DNA of 64,000 nucleotides, taken from the NCBI GenBank assembly GCA_030737835.1, contig JAUJYN010000051.1:549312-613311 (forward strand). Reading direction: 5' to 3'. Shown piece by piece: positions 32,536-44,441 of the stretch. The notes beneath the pieces were generated by a model, which was given only the letters and a program-made list of their open reading frames with translations, was not told the origin of the DNA and did no database searches. Origin of the DNA: Acorus gramineus (taxonomy: Eukaryota; Streptophyta; Magnoliopsida; Acorales; Acoraceae). Each line of letters begins with the position of its first letter. The first letter of the stretch is position 1. The position numbers were made by a program, and so were the translations under genes.

Positions 32536-35500
32536 TGTCACGCCCCAGGGCGGCCAACCCAGGGACGCGGCAAGTGTATATATAATATCAGAATCTACAC
32601 AGGAGGTCAATAATATATATCATACACAGACAACTAGAATGACACACATGCAACAAAAGGGGCTGACATGATATATACACCAAATGCGGAAGCAAAAGAC
32701 TGAATCTGTGAATAAACATTCTACAGACTCGATACTCAATCATCTGTCCTGTGAGAGCCAATATACACAAATACAACTGAACATATACAAACACGTGCCA
32801 AGCACGGAAATCAAATACATACAGTCAAGAAGGGATGCTGATAACCTCTGGCACTCGCGGAACGTGGCGCTGCTCCGCTACTGAAGGAATCCCTCGGAAA
32901 GCTCCAACTGCTGCTCCGGCTCTAGCTCAGGCTCAGTGACCACTGGGGAAAAACATGTGCGAGGGGTGAGCCACACGCTCAGTGAATAGCACAACCCATG
33001 CAACACAGACAATATTTACCACAATTCCATTATTTATCCAATCTCCAAGACATAACAACATAATCCAGTGGTTCGTACTTCGCCGAAACACCACACCCTC
33101 ACCCTCACCCATCAATGGGTGACATAGGCTATTGGGACTGATAATCATCCATTCGCAAATCCAGTAGGTCGCTCATCGCCAACCCACTACACCCTCACCC
33201 TCACCCTCAACGGGTGACATAGGATTTTGGGACTGACTAGGCTGTTGGTCACCCTTGGTCCACCGATAGTCTCTCCCTCCACTCCGTAGGCCGCTTGGTC
33301 TCCACCCACAACTTCAGCACAGTCCGAAACCAAATCAGGAGGTGCCTACTGATGTGGGTCCTCCGAAGGACGGCCTTTCTAACGCTGGGGGTAGCCTCTA
33401 CCGGATCCAACGCAGGGAACAGAACAGCCTATCCATACGCATATGATCCACTCGGATCCGCCAACAATACATCTCTACCACTCAAATGTCATGAACTCTT
33501 CAGAGTTCCTCCAGGGCGCATATCCAAGATGCGGGGAATAAGTACAATCAAAAGCAATATTGGAATATCATTGGGGGAAAGAAACTCGGGAGGGCGGCGT
33601 GAGTTCCCGATACAGGATACCCCGACAACCAAACAAGGAACACGGAGTACCCTAACACGGGTCTCACCGCTGTCCTCGCAAGGCCCCTCCCCTATAATAT
33701 TCACTACACATGCTAATAATCATACCAAACATACAACATTACTTATAATATTATTGGGACTAGAAACCTTGGGAGAGCAGCATGAGGTCCCGATACAGGA
33801 CATCCTGACAACCAAACAAGGAACACGGAGTACCCTAACCCGGGTCTCACCGCTGTCCTCGCAAGGCCCCTCCCTATAATATTATCTAAGGCATGCGATT
33901 TAACATACACTAGCATTTAATTGAATAAATAAACTAGTAGGACGCATACACAGGTCGAGGTTTCCTAACAAGAAATAGGAGGCATGGTGCATGGCTCATA
34001 CACATATCCTAAGGGTGCAAGTCCCTAACATACAAGTCTAGGGTAGCATGCATTCTACATTTTTCATCATGCTCACATGCAATACATATTATTACAGGTT
34101 AATATAATCCACGGTGCCCCAGGAGAGGTCGGTATACGCCCAAGTGCGTATAACACCTCTCTACTGGGTTGGATTGTCCCACTCACCAGTATCTGGGTCG
34201 TCGCGCGACCGCCCGTCGAGATCTGCAAGACAGGGTATTACTTGGTAAGTATAAATCCACAGTTATCATTAAATACACGAATAAATACCCCAAAACCCAC
34301 AACAAACACCTAACACTCGGGTAAACGTGCACACGACCCGCACGCACGCTAGCCCGAGCACTCCGGCAACCACCCGCACGGCCGGCAACCACCCGCACGG
34401 CCACCCGACCGCCCGGGTGCACCGCCGCGCCTCCGCCCGCGCACCCCCGCGAGCACCCCGCGCGCCCCCGCGTGCAGCGCCTCGCCCCGCGCGCACCCCG
34501 CGCGCACCTCCGCCACCTCGCCGCGCCTCACGCGCACCACCACGGCCTCGCCGCGCCCCGCGCGCACCACCACGGCCTCGCCGCTCCCTCCGCGCGCACC
34601 CTGCACTCGGCCAACACCTCGCGCACGCACCACACTGCCCTGCCGCGCCTCGCGCACACCTCGCCTGCCCCACCCGCACCTCGCGCACAGTACCCCGCGC
34701 CCGCACGCCTGGCACCCGCGCGACCAGCTCCTCGCGCACCAGCCCGCCCAGCACCAGCCGCCCAGCTCAAGCCGCCCAGCACCTCGCGCGCAGCTCACCC
34801 TCAGCCCCTCGCACACAGCCGCACGAACAGCCCCGCGCACAGTCGCCCGAGCAGCTCCCCGCACCAGACCCGCGCGCACTCGCGCGCACGCACGCCCGCG
34901 CACGCACGCGCGCATGCCCGCGCGCGCCCGGCCTGCGCGCCGCCTGGGTCGCTGCCGCTGCTGCCTGCTGCCCAGAACAGGTCAGCCACTGCTCGAGCGC
35001 CTCAAACGCCCCTCCCACGACCGCCGACCACCTCCGACCATCTCCAACCACCCTCCGACGACCCCCACTGCCGCCGACCACCCCCAAACACAAATCCCCC
35101 CCCTAGCAATCATCTAAACAAGAAAAACGAGGGAAAGAAGCTTACCGAGGGGGAGGAAGGGAAGTCCGGACGCTCTCCGCGCGTCGAAACCTTTCCCAAA
35201 GGCTCTCTTACGCCCCGATCTACCACGGCCCTTGAAATGGCCCGAATCAGAGGACAAAGAGAGGGGGACGGAGTGGCTAGAGTCGTCGGAATCGGGTTTT
35301 GAAGACACCGGAGTGTAGATCGGGACCCGATCTACACTTCCCGTGCTTTAGGTTTTTGATTTTGAGGGGTGTAGGGGGCTCAAACGGAAGAAAAACGGAG
35401 GAGAGGAGAGAGAAAGCTCAAGGTCGGGGATGATGAATAGTGCCACTCGGGTTTTAGATCCCACTTATTTATAGTGCGCGACTTAAAAACCCGGATACGC

Positions 35501-35739
35501 CGCGGAACTGTGAAATTTTTGTAAACGATGCCGGAAATTCGATGAAATTTTCGTGAGAGGTCTAAAATGGCACCAGGACACCAAATATGCAGTTAGATTT
35601 CCAATCGGAGTCCTCTAACTCAGGACGATAGCTAACAGTCCAAAAATAAGCGGTTCCGATCGAAAAACCGGTAAAAATAAAAAAACTGCCAGAACGCTCT
35701 AACGGTTACCAGCAGGCTAAAAGTGACACATATATAACA
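32536..35739 (-). repeat. Gypsy 3' LTR
   Basis: Plus-strand ends TGTCACGCCCC and ATATAACA. It contains the 39-nt hairpin at 34123-34161, an acceptor-like CTTGCAG (34229-34223), a GC-rich minisatellite (about 34320-35095), a donor-like GTAAGC (35145-35140) and TATAAATA (minus) near 35473-35466. It differs from the 5' copy mainly by extra minisatellite units near 34440-34600. Confidence 0.92.
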
Positions 35740-35752
35740 TTCTTCCCCCCTT
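35740..35752 (-). other. Gypsy polypurine tract
   Basis: Minus strand AAGGGGGGAAGAA lies immediately upstream of the 3' LTR start TGTTATATATGTG. It would prime plus-strand DNA synthesis. Confidence 0.88.
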
Positions 35753-35779
35753 AGGAAATTTTGTCCTCAAAATATGCAA

Positions 35780-36003
35780 AAACATCTAGGAGGGGAAAAG
35801 ATGCGTCACACCTGGCATCCCTTGAGCTCCTAAGTGTCCTTAACACCGGAACGGTGCTGCCATCGCACCTCGACCAACTGGACGGTCTTGGTGCAGAGCC
35901 TCCTCACGCGGCGGTCCATGATCTCAATCGACTGCTCCACGAATGACTGTCCGGCTCAGAGACGAGCGGCTCGAACGGGATGACGTGAGCAGGATCGCGG
36001 ACA
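35780..36003 (-). pseudogene. Gypsy integrase C-terminal remnant
   Basis: Minus-strand frames give VRDPAHVIPFEPL and, after a frameshift, FVEQSIEIMDRRVRRLCTKT then LVEVRWQHRSGVKDT. These match the C-terminal tail of chromovirus integrase, where YVPDPSHVI..EPL and ILDREVK.LR.K.I.LVKV.W are typical. A stop (TAG) follows where EATWE is usual. The rest of integrase is deleted. The remnant is joined to the reverse transcriptase fragment at about 36005. Confidence 0.75.
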
Positions 36004-36008
36004 CACCT

Positions 36009-36320
36009 TTACCCAACTGCGAACCCACCACTCCAAGACGGAGAGGTAAGAATTGGCGCTGAGGTGAGCCTCCGAGTAAACTCCAGGAAGCTCTCCTCGC
36101 AAGACGGGGACCACTCGAACCGGACATCCTTCCGAGTAAGGCGGTTAAGAGGAACAGCTATCTTCGAGAGTCCCTCGTCAAGCTTCCTGCAATAACCCGC
36201 CAAGCTCGGGAAGCTCCGAATCCTTGCAGGGTTCGACGGTCGACGCCAATTTGACGCGACAAGCGTCTTGCCCGGGTCCACAGATATGCCTTCACCAGAA
36301 ATCACTCAGCCCAAAAGGCC
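36009..36320 (-). pseudogene. Gypsy reverse transcriptase C-terminal fragment
   Basis: The minus strand encodes FWAEVISGEGISVDPGK, then IRSFPSLAGYCRKLDEGLSK, PLNRLTRKDVRFEWS and LTSAPILTSP. This is the thumb and connection between reverse transcriptase and RNase H in Ty3/gypsy elements. The palm with the catalytic YxDD is absent, as is RNase H. It is bounded on one side by the LTR-like block (36321-37084) and on the other by the integrase remnant, so two deletions or rearrangements shaped the interior. Confidence 0.85.
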
Positions 36321-37084
36321 TTAACCTCTAACCAAACTCGCACTTGATCTCTCATCTATCTGATGCTTCCATGGTATCCCTTACCTGGGAAAAGAAACCT
36401 CGGGAGGGCACCATGAATCCCGATATAGGATACCCCGACAACCAAACAAGGAACACGAAGTACCCTAGCCCGGGTTTCAACGCCGACCTCACAAGGCCCC
36501 TTAATCCAGAAAGGAACACTAGAAGAAGACATCATTTAAAGAACACCACTAACCCCTCCGGATCATCTACCTCTAGATGATCACCCAACGATGTCATTCA
36601 ACATCCTTTGCAAGACCGGACCCAACATCATTGGGAACGGTCCACAGAAATTGGGTTACGAGCGACCCGCCTTCGCCTCATCCACACCCTCACTCCCGAA
36701 AGGAGACATTTTGGGACTTTGGGAGAGACTTAGACTGCTCTCTACCCCTGGTCCACCGGTAGCCTCTCCCCGCTCCGTAGCTCGCCTGGTCCTCTGACCG
36801 GGAGCCTGTCTAACGCCGGGGCTGTACTACGCGGATCCGACGAAGGGGAGAGCGATTCCACGCTCGCGACACCATTCAATAACCTCTTACCGGGTAGCCC
36901 CCTACCTGGCATACTCCCAAATTCAGTACCCCTCCGACTGCATCGGTGGTACCTACTGATGGGAACTCACTGCCAGGACGGCTATAACCCGGCTTCCTTA
37001 ACCCAAACAACCGCTCTTGACACTCACTCATCCAGATACCCCACACACTTGCATAATAACCACCAATTACACACACACCTATCC
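36321..37084. repeat. Rearranged LTR-derived block inside the gypsy interior
   Basis: This block shares words with the element's own LTR: GAGGGC then AGGATACCCCGACAACCAAA and CAAGGAACACG near 36400-36450; TGGTCCACCGGTAGCCTCTC near 36749; CTCCGTAG near 36774; and GTACCTACTGATGGGA near 36947. Their order differs from the LTR, where the accaaacaagg block comes last. Similarity is lower than between the two LTRs. It looks like an older, shuffled piece of a related LTR sitting where protease and most reverse transcriptase should be. Confidence 0.65.
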
Positions 37085-38441
37085 TTATACTAGAAAGCTG
37101 GGAACACAAATGATACCTCGAACCATGACACCCGAAGGCTGCGCCTCCTCGGCCGTAAGCGCTGCAACTCTGCCTTGGACCAACCGCGGCTGAGGAACAG
37201 GAGCACGCCTCGCCGGCTGCACTGGCTGCTGCTGACGCTGAGGCTGCTGCTGCTGCTGCTGGCGCGGAAGCTGCTGCTGCAAGAACTGCGGCTGCTGAGG
37301 TGGCACTCGGGGTCGATCAGCATCTGGGCAATTGTATCTGATATGCCCGATGCGCTGACAATGAAAACAGCGCCGCCTCTCCGGCTGCATGGACTGGATG
37401 GGCACTGCTGCAATGGGTGCTGGATCCCACCCTGGCACCGCATCAGCTGGAGGAGAGGCAGCCGCTGACTGCTCGAAGCGGGGCCTCTTCCTCTTGCGCT
37501 GCCCCTGGTCCCGACTCCCGGAAGGACCCTGATCTGAAGAAGGGGTCGGAGCCCGCACTTGAATCCCGAGGTCTCTCTCGACGGTCTTCGCCCGAGACAC
37601 TAAGTCGGAGTACCTCGTGAAAGCGTGGGCAGTGACGTGCACCCGGATAGCGCTGCTGAGACCGAGCTCGAATCGACGGCACCTCGTCCCCTCATCCATC
37701 ACCAGGCTGGAGCGAACTGGAAAGGCTCGTGAAGCGCGTAGAGTAGTCAGCGACGGACATAGTGCCCTGAGTCAGCTGCTCAAACTCCCGCTCCACTAGC
37801 TGTCGCGTCGAGAACGGGAAATACTCGTCCAGAAAATGCCTCCGGAAACCCGCCCAAGAAAGCTGCTCCACTCCCTCTGGGATGTCCACCACTCGGGTAG
37901 CCCACCAGTCGGCGGCGTTACCCTTCAGCATGAAGGTGGCCAGGGCGACTCGCTGGCGATCGGTGCAAAGCATGGCCGCGAAGATCGTATCCACCTCCCT
38001 CAACCAACGCTCTGGCGCAAGAGGATCTGCCGACTGCCCATGAAACTCGGGAGGATGGAGCTTCAGAAAGGCGTTGAGGCCGCTCTGCTGCACTCGCGCC
38101 GCCGCCTCTAGCTCCTCCTCCCTCTCGAGGGGATCCTCAACTCTTACTGCCGGAATCGCCACGGGAACTGGGGGTACATCGGGTACCACAGGCGGATCTG
38201 CCACCAAGGGGACCTGCGGAACTGCCTCGCGAGTCGCCCTCAGCTCCTGAATCTCTCTAGCCTGCTCTGCCAACATCCTCGTCTGTGTCTCCACCAAATC
38301 AGCCAACCGAGCGAAAGCACGCTCCCAAGCAGGAGGCTCCTGCGTCAAGGGCTCTCCGGTAGCATCCTCGTCTCTGGTAGGTCCGGAAACCTCCAAAGAC
38401 CGAGAGGGACCTCGTCCGCGCCGTCCTCTGCGAGGAGGCAT
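37085..38441 (-). pseudogene. Gypsy gag with zinc knuckle, one frameshift
   Basis: ATG at 38441 starts MPPRRGRRGRGPSRS, followed by a coiled region (LADLVETQTRMLAEQAREIQ). The retrotransposon gag domain comes next (PPEFHGQSADPLAPERWLRE, LKGNAADWWATRV, FPFSTRQLVEREFEQL). The first frame ends at 37692. The second resumes at about 37702 with MDEGTRCRRFELGL, so a one-base frameshift separates them. The second part has the knuckle CFHCQRIGHIRYNC (C-x2-C-x4-H-x4-C), a Gln-rich run and ends at 37085. Gag forms the particle and packages element RNA. If the shift is repaired by slippage the protein could still be made, but a mutation is simpler. Confidence 0.88.
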
Positions 38442-38542
38442 ATCAGCACCCTAAGAAAACCAGACACTAGGATCAGAATACTCATACAGAAATCCTAGGA
38501 CTCATCTCTACGAAAGAAAGACCATTGGCTCTGACAGGACCA

Positions 38543-38555
38543 GGCTCTGATACCA
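38543..38555 (-). other. Gypsy primer-binding site (initiator Met tRNA)
   Basis: Five bases beyond the 5' LTR the minus strand reads TGGTATCAGAGCC, complementary to the 3' end of plant initiator methionine tRNA. This fixes the element's orientation and the LTR boundary. Confidence 0.93.
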
Positions 38556-38560
38556 ACTTT

Positions 38561-41500
38561 TGTCACGCCCCAGGGCGGCCAACCCAGGGACGCGGCAAGT
38601 GTATATAATATCAGAATCTACACAGGAGGTCAATAATATATATCATACACAAACAACCAGAATGACACACATGCAACAAAAGGCTGACATGATATATACA
38701 CCAAATGCGGAAGCAAAAGACTGAATCTGTGAATAAACATTCTACAGACTCGATACTCAATCATCTGTCCTGTGAGAGCCAATATACACAAATACAACTG
38801 AACATGTACAAACACATGCCAAGCACGGAAATCAAATACATACAGTCAAGAAGGGATGCTGATAACCTCTGGCACTCGCGGAACGTGGCGCTGCTCCGCT
38901 ACTGAAGGAATCCCTCGGAAAGCTCCAACTGCTGCTCCGGCTCTAGCTCAGGCTCAGTGACCACTGGGGAAAAACATGTGCGAGGGGTGAGCCACACGCT
39001 CAGTGAATAGCACAACCCATGCAACACAGACAATATTTACCACAATTCCATTATTTATCCAATTCTCCAAGACATAACAACATAATCCAGTAGTTCGTAC
39101 TTCGCCGAACCACCACACCCTCACCCTCACCCATCAATGGGTGACATAGGCTATTGGGACTGATAATCATCCATTCGCAAATCCAGTAGGTCGCTCATCG
39201 CCAACCCACTACACCCTCACCCTCACCCTCAACGGGTGACATAGGATTTTGGGACTGACTAGGCTGTTGGTCACCCTTGGTCCACCGATAGTCTCTCCCT
39301 CCACTCCGTAGGCCGCTTGGTCTCCACCCACAACTTCAGCACAGTCCGAAACCAAATCAGGAGGTGCCTACTGATGTGGGTCCTCCGAAGGACGGCCTTT
39401 CTAACGCTGGGGGTAGCCTCTACCGGATCCAACGCAGGGAACAGAACAGCCTATCCATACGCATATGATCCACTCGGATCCGCCAACAATACATCTCTAC
39501 CACTCAAATGTCATGAACTCTTCAGAGTTCCTCCAGGGCGCATATCCAAGATGCGGGGAATAAGTACAATCAAAAGCAATATTGGAATATCATTGGGGGA
39601 AAGAAACTCGGGAGGGCGACGTGAGTTCCCGATACAGGATACCCCGACAACCAAACAAGGAACACGGAGTACCCTAACACGGGTCTCACCGCTGTCCTCG
39701 CAAGGCCCCTCCCCTATAATATTCACTACACTTGCTAATAATCATACCAAACATACAACATTACTTATAATATTATTGGGACTAGAAACCTTGGGAGAGC
39801 AGCATGAGGTCCCGATACAGGACATCCCGACAACCAAACAAGGAACACGGAGTACCCTAACACGGGTCTCACCGCTGTCCTCGCAAGGCTCCTCCCGATA
39901 ATATTACCTAAGGCATGCGATTTAACATACACTAGCATTTAATTGAATAAATAAACTAGTAGGACGCATACACAGGTCGAGGTTTCCTAACATGAAACAG
40001 GAGGCATGGTGCATGGCTCATACACATATCCTAAGGGTGCAAGTCCCTAACATACAAGTCTAGGGTAGCATGCATTCTACATTTTTCATCATGCTCACAT
40101 GCAATACATATTATTACAGGTTAATATAATCCACGGTGCCCCAGGAGAGGTCGGTATACGCCCAAGTGCGTATAACACCTCTCTACTGGGTTGGATTGTC
40201 CCACTCACCAGTATCTGGGTCGTCGCGCGACCGCCCGTCAGATCTGCAAGACAGGGTATTACTTGGTAAGTATAAATCCACAGTTATCATTAAATACACG
40301 AATAAATACCCCAAAACCCACAACAAACACCTAACACTCGGGTAAACGTGCACACGACCTGCACGCACGCTAGCCCGAGCACTCCGGCAACCACCCGCAC
40401 GGCCGGCAACCACCCGCACGGCCACCCGACCGCCCGGGTGCACCGCCGCGCCTCCGCCAGCGCACCCCGCGCGCCCCTGCGCGCAGCGCCTCACCCCGCG
40501 AGCACCCCGCGCGCACCTCCGCCACCTCGCCGCGCCTCACGCGCACCACCACGGCCTCGCCGCGCCCTCCGCGCACACCCTGCACTCGGCCAACACCTCG
40601 CGCACGCACCACACTGCCCTGCCGCGCCTCGCGCACACCTCGCCTGCCCCACCCGCACCTCGCGCACAGTACCCCGCGCCCGCACGCCTGGCACCCGCGC
40701 AACCAGCTCGTCGCGCACCAGCCCGCCCAGCACCAGCCGCCCAGCACCAGCCGCCCAGCACCTCGCGCGCAGCTCGCCCTCAGCCCCTCGCACACAACCG
40801 CACGAACAGCCCCGCGCACAGTCGCCCGAGCAGCTCCCCGCACCAGACCCGCGCGCACTCGCGCGCACGCCGCGCGTACGCACGCCCGCGCACGCACGCG
40901 CGCATGCCCGCGCGCACCCGGCCTGCGCGCCGCCTGGGTCGCTGCCGCTGCTGCCTGCTGCCCGGAACAGGTCAGCCACTGCTCGAGCGCCTCAAACGCC
41001 CCTCCCACGACCGCCGACCACCTCCGACCATCTCCAACCACCCTCCGACGACCCCCACTGCCGCCGACCACCCCCAAACACAAAACCCCCCCCTAGCAAT
41101 CATCTAAACAAGAAAAAGGAGGGAAAGAAGCTTACCGAGGGGGAGGAAGGGAAGTCCGGACGCTCTCCGCGCGTCGAAACCTTTCCCAAAGGCTCTCTTA
41201 CGCCCCGATCTACCACGGCCCTCGAAATGGCCCGAATCAGAGGACAAAGAGAGGGGGACGGAGTGGCTAGAGTCGTCGGAATCGGGTTTTGAAGACACCG
41301 GAGCGTAGATCGGGACCCGATCTACACTTCTCGTGTTTTAAGTTTTTGATTTTGAGGGGTGTAGGGGGCTCAAACGGAAGAAAAATGGAGGAGAGGAGAG
41401 AGAAAGCTCAAGGTCGGGGATGATGAATAGTAACTCGGGTTTTAGATCCCACTTATTTATAGTGCGCGACTTAAAAACCCGGATACGCCTCGGAATTGTG

Positions 41501-41725
41501 AAATTTTTGTAAACGATGCCGGAATTCGATGAAATTTTCGTGAGAGGTCTAAAATGGCACCAGGACACCAAATATGCAGTTAGATTTCCAATCGGAGTCC
41601 TCTAACTCAGGACGATAGCTAACAGTCCAAAAATAAGCGGTTCCGATCGAAAACCGGTAAAAATCGAAAAACTGCCAGAACGCTCTAACGGTTACCAGGA
41701 GGCTAAAAGTGACACATATATAACA
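38561..41725 (-). repeat. Gypsy 5' LTR with promoter and leader signals
   Basis: 3165 bases, ends TGTCACGCCCC and ATATAACA. On the minus strand TATAAATA (41461-41454) would place the transcript start about 30 bases on. A GTAAGC donor-like site follows at 41135-41130 and CTTGCAG at 40250-40244, with the GC-rich minisatellite between them. The 39-nt hairpin is at 40145-40183. Confidence 0.92.
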
Positions 41726-41730
41726 CATAT

Positions 41731-44340
41731 GTTCTACATGTTCCTTATACAATGTAGGTGCTAGCCCTTTAGTCATAGGATCTGCAAGCATCATATCGGT
41801 GCTAATATGATCAATCGATATGTAGCCCTTCTCAATCCTTTCTTTAACAACATAATACTTGACCTTAATGTGCTTAAGGCCCTTGTATATCTTTATGTTG
41901 TTAGCGAAAAGGATAGCAGTTGAGTTGTCACAATAAATCCTTATTGGTCTTGAGATAGACTCTACCACTTGAAGCTCTGTGACAAAATTCTTTAGTGCTA
42001 ATGCTTGAGATGTGGCTGTGTGACATGCCATATACTCTGCGTGCATGGTAGAGGAAGCGGTCGCCTTTTGCTTCTCACTCTTCCATTAAACAACACCACC
42101 ACCAAGCATGAAGACATATCCAGATGTTGATTTACAGTCATCGGAGCACCCAGCATAATCAGAGTCGGTGTACCCAGTGAGTTCAAGATTATATGATCTT
42201 CTATATGTGAGCATGTGTTCTTTCGTACCTTGAAGATATATCATAACCCTTTTGGCTACCTTCCAATGCTCCATGCCTGGATTACTTTGATACCTTCCAA
42301 GTAATCCAACTGCATAGGCAATATCAGGACGAGTGCATGTGTGAGCATACTTCAGGCTACCAACAGCGGAACCATAAGGAATTTTCTCCATCTCTAAAGT
42401 TTCAAGTTTATTCCTTGGACATTGAGCTTTACTGAATTTGTCACCCTTTTGGATAGGAGTCACACAAGGTTTACAGTTACTCATGCAGAACCTCTCAAGC
42501 ACTTTAGCGATGTAGGTCCTTTGAGATAGTCCAAGTAAATACTTAGATCTATCTCTGTGAATTTTTATGCTTAAAACATAGGAGGCTTCACCCATATCCT
42601 TGATCTCAAAATTTTGGCTAAGAAAGTTCTTAGTGTCATGAAGTAACCCTAAATCATTACTAGCAAGCAGGATGTCATCGATATACAGAACCAGAAATAT
42701 AAACTTGCTCCCACTGACCTTGAGATATATACATTGATCAACAATGTTTTCCTTAAAACCATAGGTCATAATTACCTCATTGAATTTGAGGTACCACTGT
42801 CGGGAGGCTTATTTAAGTCCATATATCGACTTCCTTAATTTGCATACTAGATGTTCCTTGTCTTTTTGCGAGAAGCCTTTAGGTTTATCCATATATCCCT
42901 CCTCATAAAGATCTCCATTTAAAAATGTTGTTTTCAAATCCATTTGGTGAAGCTCTAAATCAAAATGAGTTACCAATGCCATAATAATTCTAAGGGAGTC
43001 CTTCTGAGAGACTGGAGAGAAGGTCTCTATATAGTCGATGCCTTCAATTTGAGTGAAACCTTTTGCTACAAGTCTGGCTTTATGCCTCTCTATGTTGCCT
43101 TTAGAGTCCCGTTTGGTCTTGTAGACCCATTTGTACCCAACGGGTTTAACTCCTTCAGGCAACTCAACAAGATCCCAGACATTGTTCTTTTGCATAGAAT
43201 TTAACTCTTCTTTCATAGCATCGTACCACTTAGATGAATCTCTACTATTTATGGCTTGTGAAAATGAAATAAGATCTTCTATATCATGGCCTTCATGTAG
43301 ATACACAACATATTCATCTGATATAGCTTTTCTTCTTTCTCTTGAAGACCTTCTTAATGGTATTTGAATTTCCTCTTGAACTGGAGGAGGAATTTCATTT
43401 ACCGGTTCAGGTTCTTGGTGAGGTGGATCTTGAACAATAGGTTGTGGTTCCACAATTCGTTGTTGAATTACTGGATATGGAACCATCAAACTATCAACAA
43501 CATCAGGTGTCATTTCTATTATCTTCTCGAATACAATGTTTCGAGGTTCCACGCTCTCACTAATTAAGTCATCCTCAAGAAATTTTGCTACATCAGTTTC
43601 AGCTATTCTGGTTTGGAGTGAAGGACAGTAAAATTTATATCCTTTGGATCTTTCCGGATATCCAATAAAATATGCACTTACTGTCCTAGAATCTAATTTC
43701 CTTTCATGTGGATTATATAACCTAGCCTCTGCCTAACAACTCCACGTATGTAGGTGATTTAAACTAGGTTTTCTTCCTGTCTACATTTCAAAAGGTGTTT
43801 TTGGTACAGCCTTCGAAGGAATCCTGTTTAACAAATAAATAGCAGTCTTTAAGGCCTCACTCCACAAGAACAAAGGAAGTGAAGAATTACTAATTATACT
43901 CCTAACCATGTCCAAAAGAGTGCGATTCCTTCTTTCGGCAACACCATTTTGATTAGGTATGCTTGGCATGGAATATTGTGCTTGAATTCCACATCCTTCA
44001 AGGAACCTACCAAATGGACCTATAGCTCTTCCAGCTTCAGTGTGTCTACCATAATATTCACCACCCCTATCTGACCTTACCACTTTGATTCTTTTATTTT
44101 GTTGGTTTTCTACCTCTGCCTTGAAAACTTTAAAGGCATTGATTGCTTCTGATTTCTCAGAGATCATGTAGATTTAATCATATCTTGAGTGGTCATCAGT
44201 GAATGTGATGAAGTATCTTTCACCACTTATACAAGGAGGAAAAGGACCACAAATATCTGTATGGATTAATTCTAAATGTTCCATTACTCCTTATGGCATT
44301 TCTTTTATAGGTTTTGGGCTGCTTTCCCTTTATGCAGTCC
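41731..44340 (-). pseudogene. copia2 integrase, reverse transcriptase and RNase H, with stops
   Basis: Pieces of one long minus-strand reading frame lie in domain order. Integrase has CIKGKQPKT, then EHLELIHTDICGPF after a frameshift, a TAA near 44175, VVRSDRGGEYYGRHTE and IPNQNGVAERRNRTLLDMVR. Reverse transcriptase has VKPVGYKWVYKTKRD, VARLVAKGFTQIEGIDY-type sequence and YIDD within VLYIDDILLASND. RNase H has ELTGYTDSDYAGCSDDCKST and STMHAEYMACHTATSQ. Further in-frame stops occur near 43782, 43740, 42810 and 42087. The polyprotein is therefore long dead. Its last codons lie beyond the gypsy insertion, at about 32505-32535. Confidence 0.9.
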
Positions 44341-44345
44341 ACACA

Positions 44346-44441
44346 TGTCACGCCCCAGGGCGGCCGTCCCCGGGACGCGGCAAGTGTATATAATGTCACG
44401 CCCCAGGGCGGCCGTCCCCGGGACGCGGCAAATGTATATAA
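44346..44441. repeat. 48-bp tandem duplication of the LTR terminus
   Basis: The terminal segment from TGTCACGCCCC to GTGTATATAA is present twice in a row (44346-44393 and 44394-44441) with one or two differences. It is seen in no other copy of this LTR in the window. Confidence 0.9.

Larger units (their letters stand above)
32536..41725 (-). mobile_element. Full-length non-autonomous Ty3/gypsy element (Tekay/Del-like chromovirus)
   Basis: Two LTRs of about 3.2 kb (32536-35739 and 38561-41725) flank a 2.8-kb interior. Exact 5-bp duplications catat lie at 32531-32535 and 41726-41730. In element orientation the primer-binding site (38555-38543), gag, a reverse transcriptase remnant, an integrase C-terminal remnant and the polypurine tract (35752-35740) follow in order. 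Protease, most reverse transcriptase and the integrase core are missing, so it depends on relatives. LTRs are very similar, differing by scattered substitutions and by indels in the GC-rich minisatellite, so insertion is recent compared with copia2. The gag and the integrase tail point to the Tekay/Del clade. Confidence 0.93.

Noticed and set aside
37175-37620. Plus-strand Leu-rich frames opposite gypsy gag
   Set aside because: They are the reverse complement of the Gln-rich CAG repeats in gag.
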